Source: Campylobacter hominis ATCC BAA-381 (lineage in GTDB: Bacteria; Campylobacterota; Campylobacteria; Campylobacterales; Campylobacteraceae). From it: DNA of 64,000 bases. Position numbers and translations under genes: made by a program. The notes beneath the pieces are model-generated. The model was not told the origin of the DNA. It made no database searches and worked only from the letters and a program-made list of their open reading frames with translations. The stretch is from contig NC_009714.1 of NCBI RefSeq assembly GCF_000017585.1, positions 1,024,663 through 1,088,662 on the forward strand, given 5' to 3'. Shown one piece after another: positions 57,404 through 64,000 of this stretch. Each line of letters begins with the position of its first letter. Position 1 is the first letter of the stretch.

Positions 57404-58483
57404 TTGAGCGATTACTATGAAATTTTAGGCGTTCCAAAAGACGCCGACAGCGACGAAATAAAAAAAGCTTTTAGAAAACTTGCACTCAAATACCATCCCG
57501 ACCGAAATGCAGGCGATAAAGAAGCTGAAGAAAAATTTAAAGAAATAAACGAAGCTTATCAGGTTTTAGGAAACGATGAAAGGCGTCAAACTTACGACAG
57601 ATACGGTAAAGAAGGATTAAACGGCGCTTTTGGAAATGATTTTGGAGGATTTGATTTCGGTGATATTTTTGATACGTTTTTTGGCGGCGGCGGTTTCAAT
57701 AAATCTCGTTCGCAAAGATACGATGACGCTTACGATTTGGATAGCGAAATTTTAGTCAGTATAAGTTTTAAAGATGCATTTTTCGGTGTAAGCAAAGATA
57801 TAAAATATAAAATTAAAAAACCGTGCAAAACATGCGACGGCACAGGTTCAAAAGATAAGAAACTAAACACCTGCCCGTATTGCGGCGGTAGCGGTAAAAT
57901 AGTAAAAAGAAGCGGATTTTTAAGCTTCGCACAAACATGCCCTTTTTGCAAAGGTAGCGGTCAAATAGTAAAAGAAAAATGCCATGATTGCGCCGGAAAA
58001 GGATTTATCGAAGAGCAAGTAAATGTAAAATTTGACATTCCGAAAGGCGTAAATACAGGAATCAGAATCAGAATCGCAAAAAAAGGAAATATTTCAAAAA
58101 GCGGTGAAATAGGCGATCTTTATGTCGCTGTCCAAGTAAAAGATGATAAATTTTTCGTTAGAAGCGCCGACGATATTTACATAGAAGTTCCGGTTTTTTT
58201 CACACAGGCGATTTTAGGAAAAACCATAAAAGTACCTACAATGCACGGCGAAAAAGAGTTACAATTAAAAGTAGGCAGTAAAGACAAAGATCAATTCGTG
58301 ATAGAAAAAGAGGGATTCGAAAATATCCGCACTAAAATAGCCGGAAATTTAATCGTTCAAATAAACGTGCAAACTCCTAAAAAATTAACTGACGAGCAAA
58401 TAGAGCTTTTGGAAAAACTTCACGAAAGCTTTGATAAAACTGCGGACGGCATTTTTGACAAAATCAAAAATTGGTTTAAATAA
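57404..58483 (+). CDS. dnaJ: chaperone DnaJ
   Basis: Hsp40 co-chaperone that stimulates DnaK ATPase. The J domain has the HPD tripeptide in [10 protein letters not shown] near residue 31; a Gly/Phe region follows, then four zinc repeats ([32 protein letters not shown]) and the substrate-binding C-domain. It has 359 residues. The start is TTG, after GGAG; no ATG is available at the family's N-terminus. It is separate from the dnaK operon. Confidence 0.97.
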   Translation: MSDYYEILGVPKDADSDEIKKAFRKLALKYHPDRNAGDKEAEEKFKEINEAYQVLGNDERRQTYDRYGKEGLNGAFGNDFGGFDFGDIFDTFFGGGGFNKSRSQRYDDAYDLDSEILVSISFKDAFFGVSKDIKYKIKKPCKTCDGTGSKDKKLNTCPYCGGSGKIVKRSGFLSFAQTCPFCKGSGQIVKEKCHDCAGKGFIEEQVNVKFDIPKGVNTGIRIRIAKKGNISKSGEIGDLYVAVQVKDDKFFVRSADDIYIEVPVFFTQAILGKTIKVPTMHGEKELQLKVGSKDKDQFVIEKEGFENIRTKIAGNLIVQINVQTPKKLTDEQIELLEKLHESFDKTADGIFDKIKNWFK

Positions 58484-58484
58484 A

Positions 58485-58515
58485 ATTTTGTGGAATTTTT
58501 AAAATTTCACAAAAT
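58485..58515 (+). terminator. candidate terminator after dnaJ
   Basis: ATTTTGTGGAATT and AATTTCACAAAAT pair with one G-T around TTTAA, directly after the dnaJ stop. There is no T tract, so strength is uncertain. Confidence 0.45.
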
Positions 58516-58937
58516 AAATTAAATGAAAATTTTATCTTAATTATCTTATTCTAAAATACAGCGTTTTTAAAAATCTTAACAACAGAAATCTTGCATTTTA
58601 TTTCAAATTTTGTATTGGAATTTTATATTTCACTAAATGTGCGCTGTTAAATTTAAAGAAACATTTTTAAAAAATTTTGTTTATGTTTTTATACAAAACA
58701 AGCGACAAAGGTATCAGCATAAAAAATCAAAATATGCAAACAAAAAACTTTTAAACTTAAATATAAACTTTAGTTGGATTTATTGAAATCAACCGTTTTA
58801 TCTTTTAATATATTTACAATTTTCTTTATCTTTATATTGCTGTTTTTATTATAAAATTTAATAAGCTATTTTAAAATAACTCAAATTTTATCGCCTTTGA
58901 ATATCAAATCAAAATGATATTTTAGTTATATTTATAG
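58516..58937. other. non-coding gap
   Basis: About 420 AT-rich bases. No gene, RNA or repeat could be supported. Confidence 0.55.
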
Positions 58938-59065
58938 TCTATAAATACCAATTTTCTATTTCATCGCATATATATTCGTTTTTACCGATTGGACTGTTTT
59001 TTAATGTTTTTATTAACTTCGATATCTTTTTCATTTTCCAATTACCTTTTTTCAAACTTTGCCAT
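58938..59065 (-). pseudogene. broken small gene, minus strand
   Basis: An ATG at 59065 with AAGGAC upstream gives only MAKFEKR before a stop; the next frame restarts at 59034 with MKKISKLIKTLKNSPIGKN and ends after ENWYL at 58938. A single-base change would join them into about 41 residues. No family is recognised. It is downstream of two other minus-strand fragments, so the three probably came as a block. Confidence 0.4.
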
Positions 59066-59091
59066 TGTTTGTCCTTTTAATTAAATTCTTT

Positions 59092-59193
59092 TTAAAATTT
59101 CAAATTTAAATAATTGTCGTTTAAATTTATGTTAAAACTATTTGGTTCAACTAAAGTTTTAAAATCAGTAATTTTATTTAAGTGATTTTCCAT
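59092..59193 (-). CDS. small unknown protein, 33 residues
   Basis: ATG at 59193 with AGAGG upstream overlaps the stop of the preceding fragment by 20 bases. The short, polar product (MENHLNKITDFKTLVEPNSF at its start) has no recognised family. It may be the head of a gene cut short. Confidence 0.35.
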   Translation of the reverse strand: MENHLNKITDFKTLVEPNSFNINLNDNYLNLKF

Positions 59194-59461
59194 TTTTACC
59201 TCTATTTTCATTAATATACTTTTCATATTCAATATCTTGAAATTCTTTAAGTGTCATATTTTTATTTTTTAGATAGATTTTTTCTGGATATCTATAATCA
59301 ACCATATCTATCTTATTTATTTTATTTTGCCAATTTTTATAGCTTATATAATCTTTTATAGACTTAAAATTACTATCTTGATAAGGACAAAATTCTCTAT
59401 ATTTATCTATTTTTAAATCATATATTTTTAAGGTTTTAATATTAGCTTTTCTTGGATTTAA
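59174..59461 (-). pseudogene. 3' fragment of an unknown gene
   Basis: An open frame of about 95 codons (KIYDLKIDKYREFCPYQD, then DYISYKNWQNKINKID and EFQDIEYEKYINENRGKNG) reaches its stop at 59174 but has no start codon of its own at the 5' side; it meets the isomerase fragment head to head at about 59461. The composition is Lys/Tyr/Asn-rich. I do not recognise it; accessory or mobile-element origin is inferred from its truncated state. Confidence 0.5.
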
Positions 59462-59628
59462 TTTTAAGAATTGATTCTAAAAATGGAGTTAAAAAAGTAG
59501 ATTTTGAAACTGCGAAAGATCAAGTTTTTGAAATGTTTGCTAAAAATGAAAGAAGAAAAACAGTTGATGATTACTTTGAAAAACTAAGAGCAAATGCCAT
59601 CATAGAAGTTTTACCTCCTAAAAAATAA
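59461..59628 (+). pseudogene. C-terminal fragment of a PpiC/SurA-type peptidyl-prolyl isomerase
   Basis: The frame ILRIDSKNGVKKVDFETAKD leads on to KLRANAIIEVLPPKK and a stop at 59628. This is the helical tail that follows a parvulin domain in periplasmic SurA/PEB4-like chaperones (the block I-D-x-K-x-G-V-K-K-V-x-F then FEKLRANA-I-I). Everything before residue I is missing and replaced by antisense sequence of another gene. It has no start or promoter and is taken as a remnant. Confidence 0.6.
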
Positions 59629-59674
59629 ACTAAAAACTTACTAAATATTAAAATTTCAAATAATATAAATTCTA

Positions 59675-59705
59675 AAAAGCCGAGTTGTTCTTGGCTTTTA
59701 TTTTT
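59675..59705 (+). terminator. terminator of the isomerase remnant
   Basis: AAAAGCC and GGCTTTT pair around a loop of about 11 bases and lead into a T-rich run. It is what remains of the isomerase gene's 3' end. Confidence 0.65.
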
Positions 59706-59808
59706 CACAATATCTTACTAACGAAACACATCAAAGAAAAATTAATTTTGTTTTAATAAAGAAATGATACAATTTATCATTATTATTTTCAATTTAAAAG
59801 GGGCAGAA

Positions 59809-62800
59809 ATGAAAATGCGAAACAATATTCGTTTTTCTTGGCAAGAGAATAAAATTTTCTCTTTAGTTTGTGCAGTATTTATTTGTTCTAGTTTAAATGC
59901 TTCACCTATTACAAATGAATCATTAAAAAATCAAATCCAACTGTAGTCTATAAAATTGGCGATTATGACAAAGTTAAAATTTTTAATGATAAATCTAATA
60001 GAGTGCAAGGACTAATTAAAAATGATAAAGTCACAAGCACTATAGATGGAAAACTTGAAGATAAAAGTAAAACATTAACCATAAAAGGCAATAAAGAAAC
60101 ACAAAAATCTCCGGTTTATTTATATTCTACAACAATAGGTGCTAATGAAAATACAGAAGTAAATTTATATGGTTTAAAGGGACAACATTTTCTTATAGGC
60201 GGAAAAGGTATTATCAAAAAAGATGATAAAGGTGATAAATTTCTTGATTTTATGGCTTCAGATAAAAACGCCGTAGTAAATGTTTCATTTTTAGAAGCTA
60301 AACATAATCCAGCTAGTCCTTCATGGACTGATTATTATAAAAATCAAAAAGCAGGTGTTTTTAATATAGATATATTAAATGGAACTTTAAATCTCAATAT
60401 TGGCAATAAATCCCGTAGTAAAGATAATACAACAGCTGAAAAAATAAATGTAATAGGTAAAAATTCTATATTAAATGCTAGCAAAACTAGTGTTAGACCA
60501 GCTATGTCTTTTTTGATAGATGAAGGTGGAAAAGCAAATTTTGCTGATACTTATGTCTATTCGCCTGAAATTTTAGTAAAAAACGGAAAGCTAAATGCTG
60601 AAAATGGAGGGCTTTTACAAACACAAAAATTTAATGTAGGCAAAGACGGAGAGGTTAATATAAACAATGTCCGAATAAAAGGTACAAATACAGGAGTAAA
60701 TAATACCATAACTATAGATGGCGGAAAACTAAATGTAACAGACCCTAAAATACAAGCTAAAAATTTTATAATAACAAACAATGGTATTGTAAACTTAACT
60801 AGTGAAAAACCTGCTGATGAAAAACTCTTAAATGAGGACAAAGCAAAAGATGAAGCAGTATTTATAGAATATGGAGGTGGTATAAATGTAGATAGCGGTA
60901 AATTTATAGCAAAAAACCTACCTTTATACAACAAAGGCAGCATAATAATAAAAAATGGAGAATTTGATATAAAAGATTCAAAAATATCAACATCTCAATA
61001 TTTCTATGTAAAAGAAGGCGGAAAAGCTACCCTAGATAATACAAAATATACAGGACAAGAAGGAATTAATGTAGAAAAAGGTGGTGAATTTAAAGCAAAG
61101 AATAAATCAAATATAAATTTTACAAATCAGTCTAGCCATATAAATGGAAAGGCAATATTTGATGATTCTACTATTAATTCAGATACTATTTTTATAAAAG
61201 ATGGTGGAGAGTTTATAGTTAAAGATTCAACTGCTAAGATAAAGCAAGTAACCGCCCAAAAAGGAGGTAAAGCTGAGTTTTTAAACAGCACCATAGAAAA
61301 ACACAAAAAAGGGAATTATTTTTGGAGTGCCGATGGTGGGGATATTAGTTTTATAAATTCAAATATAAACAACATCAGTAGCCTAGGTGCAGAAAATGAC
61401 GGAGCTATAAATTTAGTTAATGCAAAAATAAATGATATTAGCGGAATCTTCGTACATGACGGAAAATTTAATGCTATAGATTCTGTTATAAATTTAAAAA
61501 ATCACTTTGTAATAAGAGATGACAAAGGAAAAGCCATTCTTGATAATTCCAGCTTAAAAGCTAGTTCCTTAGGCGGACATATAGATTTAAAAAATAAAGT
61601 TACTCTCGATATAGAAAAAGATAAATACACATATAGGCGTAAGGGGGCAGATCATTCTATAGACATTTATGCAAATGTAGAAAATGCAACCGATATCATT
61701 AAAAAAGGTAAAAGTAATCTTACATTTAAAGACTACAAGGATAATTTTAAAGGAAATTTAAATGTAGAAGATGGTAGTTTGACTTTAGATGGTGATTTTA
61801 CATTAGCAAAGGATAAAACTTTATCAATGAAATATCAAGGTCAAAATGGTGGTATTTTAAAAGCTAATAAAATGGACTTAAAAAATGGAAATCTTTTTGT
61901 GAATTTACAAAAAGATGCAAGTGGCGTTGAAACCACAATAGCAAAAACCAAAGATGGTTTATCTTTTGACAAAAGCAAGGCGAAATTAGAGGATAATAGC
62001 CTAAATAGTGCTTACTCCCTAATTCAAAAAGACAATGAACTTATCCTAACAAAAAAAGCTCTTGATGGTAGGCTAATATTAAGCAAGCTTGACCATGTCA
62101 TAAAAAAGGATTCAAAAGTATATGTTGATAGTAGTGAACCTGATTATATAGATGATGCACATAATAATAGTCAAAATGGCAAAAACGAAAAAGGTCAAAT
62201 AGTTAAGGTAAAAACAGAAGGTGCAAAACTTGTAATAGCAGATGTAAATGTAAAATCAAAAGGTGAAGGTGAAAATAAAGATAATGAATCTTTTGATATA
62301 ACAAAAGATTCATATCTTCTTATAAATAATTCTAAAAGTGAAGTTGATGGGCTTAATATCTTAGAAAACTCCACTTTAAAACTTCAAGAAAAAAGCGATA
62401 TCACAGCTACAAATTTATATGTAGATAAAACCTCAAAAATGAGTATGGAAAAAAGAGACTCCGCAGGCAGAGATGACAAAGTTAATATGAGAGTAATAAA
62501 CGCAAAGCTAGATGGTATAGCAAATATAGGCAAAGATTCAACTTTTATAGCCGATAATTTAAATCTCGGTCAAAATTCCAAAATAGATAGTAAAGGCACA
62601 CTTGAAACTAAAAACTTAAATTTGACTGGTTCAAACATCGAAGCTTTAAATTTAAAAATAGATAAAAAAGCAACTATGAACGGTGGCAATCTTAATATAG
62701 AAAATGCAGAATTTAATGGAGAGATAACAATAGATAAAAATACAAATTTAAAAGCTAATATTTTTAAAGCTAAAAATGGAAACCTTAACATTAATGATGC

Positions 62801-64000
62801 AAATATTGACTTAAAAGACGCAACTATAAATAGCAAAGTAGATGTTAAAAATTCAGCCATGAAAATAGAAAATGCAGAATTTAATGGAGAGATAACAATA
62901 GATAAAAATACAAATTTAAAAGCTAATATTTTTAAAGCTAAAAATGGAAACCTCAACATTAATGATGCAAATATTGACTTAAAAGACGCAACTATAAATA
63001 GCAAAGTAGATGTTAAAAATTCAGCTATGAAAACTGAAAAATTAAGTCTTGCAGGAAATAGCACATTTGATAATGTAAAATACACAACTAAACATTTTGA
63101 GTTTAAAGGTGACAGCAGCCTTCTTATAAAAAACTCGGTGTTTAATACAACAGGAGATAGTTCTTTTATAGTATCAGGCGATACAAATATAGATAACTCA
63201 CAAACTAGCCACATTAATATGACATTAGGCAAAGATAAAAAAACAACAGCCGCTATAGATAACAAAACAACTTTAACTGTTAAAAATACTCTAACTTTTG
63301 GACCTAATGATGCAACTTTAAACTTAAACAATGATGCCGTTTTAAAAGTATCAAAAATAGCAAAAGATACAAGTGGGTCTCACAATATAAATGTAACAAA
63401 TTCCACAGTTGAACTTCTTGATGGTGGAAAATTGTTTAGTGGCTTTAAGGACAATGATTTAAATTTTAAAATTAAAAATGCTATTTTTAAAACAGATGGT
63501 GAAAAAACAATAAACCACTCTATAAGTGGTGAAAATTTCACAAAAATTGGTAAAGGCACTATAAAAATTCCTTTTAAAAACTGGAGAAATACAAAAGTAA
63601 AAGAAGGAGTGTTAAACTTCACTGATGGTGTAGTTTTTAAAAATGAAAAATTGGCTATTTCAAATGGTGCAATAGTTAAAGGCGATAAAGACGTAACTCT
63701 TGACAAATCATCAACACTGGAAATAGGAGCAAAAGGCGATGGTATAGAAAATATCCAAACTGGAAAATTAATCGCCAATACATTAAAAATAGATGGTGCA
63801 ACTCTTAGTGTAAAAGATGAAGCAGTAAAAAATTTAAAAAATGGCGATATTATAAAACAAAATAAATTTTTAGAATATCAAAAATTAATTGGTTGGTTTA
63901 ATCCTACTATTTTAGAAGATCTTACTTTTTATGATTTGAGCTTTACTAAAGAGAAAGATATTTTAATAGGCGTGGTTCCAAGAGCAAAAGACATGCTTTT
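59809..64000 (+). CDS. large autotransporter-like surface protein, frameshifted, runs off the window
   Basis: ATG at 59809 after AAAAGGGG gives an extended signal peptide (FSLVCAVFICSSLNA) and then PITNESLK before a stop at 59944. One more A in the six-A run near 59931 would join it to the next frame, which is open from 59919 to the last base, over 1,350 codons. That part is a repetitive beta-helix passenger: short units such as VKEGGKATLDNT, IKDGGEFIVKDST and VEKGGEFKAKNKS, rich in Asn, Lys, Asp and Gly, as in AIDA/pertactin-type adhesins. No beta-barrel domain is reached. As it stands the product is truncated unless the tract slips. It is likely an adhesin or surface antigen. Confidence 0.75.
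62697..63032 (+). repeat. 168-bp in-frame tandem duplication
   Basis: Two copies (62697-62864 and 62865-63032) differ at only two positions that I noted (CTT/CTC and GCC/GCT), both silent. Each encodes 56 residues from IENAEFNGEITIDKN to KVDVKNSAMK. The near identity points to a recent expansion of the passenger domain. Confidence 0.9.

Noticed and set aside
62570-63331. A 253-codon minus-strand frame with an internal repeat and hydrophobic segments.
   Set aside because: It is the shadow of the plus-strand autotransporter; the repeat mirrors the 168-bp duplication and there is no ribosome site.

Overview
The window is AT-rich bacterial DNA with dense, short-spaced genes. Its gene orders are typical of the Epsilonproteobacteria (Campylobacterota): icd-mdh-sucCD-oorDABC, recR-racS-racR next to dnaJ, uvrD-truB-ispE-smpB-(thioredoxin)-clpS-clpA, and hrcA-grpE-dnaK. 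It also carries a XerH-type recombinase, ccoI-ccoS and monomeric isocitrate dehydrogenase. I infer a Campylobacter, probably a host-associated low-oxygen species such as C. hominis or a relative; the species is inference only.

Layout. 1-3.9 kb: an unknown protein at the edge, an EamA transporter, then tatB-tatC-queA on the minus strand. 4.1-5.9 kb: a badly decayed [FeFe]-hydrogenase locus with remnants of hydA, the Tat-dependent small subunit, a cytochrome b subunit, and the C-terminal third of the maturase HydF. 5.9-9.1 kb: an accessory module with a D12-class adenine methyltransferase, a frameshifted DUF262/DUF1524 (GmrSD-like) nuclease gene, and a divergent XRE regulator with palindromic operators. 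9.1-28.5 kb: housekeeping genes (metK, sstT, pepF, a Na/Pi transporter, uvrD to ftsI, ccoI, ccoS, a PerM-like permease). 28.9-32.4 kb: the hrcA-grpE-dnaK heat-shock operon with an elaborate promoter. 32.7-45.6 kb: transporters, an amidase, small envelope proteins, Pit, xerH, an AsmA-like giant and mltG, with two relic genes between them. 45.7-53.7 kb: an unbroken block of TCA-cycle genes and 2-oxoglutarate:acceptor oxidoreductase. 54.0-58.5 kb: a DUF2628 pseudogene, recR, racS, racR and dnaJ. 58.5-64 kb: a rearranged accessory region with antisense gene fragments, a truncated peptidyl-prolyl isomerase tail, and a very large autotransporter-like surface protein. That last gene is frameshifted near its start, carries a fresh 168-bp tandem duplication and runs off the window.

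Themes. The genome is compact, with many 1-11 nt gene overlaps, but shows several erosion events: the hydrogenase locus, a DUF2628 gene, possible Fur-family and Cys-rich relics, the absence of csrA between truB and ispE, and single-base A-tract frameshifts in the nuclease and the autotransporter. The regulatory DNA is unusually readable. There is a consensus -35/-10 with CIRCE plus a second inverted repeat at hrcA, a perfect 16-bp inverted repeat between racR and dnaJ, a perfect 14-bp hairpin abutting the pepF start, and an operator cluster beside the XRE gene. The best candidates for something new are the methyltransferase/DUF262/XRE module and the three inverted-repeat control regions. No rRNA, tRNA, CRISPR array or intact insertion sequence was seen.
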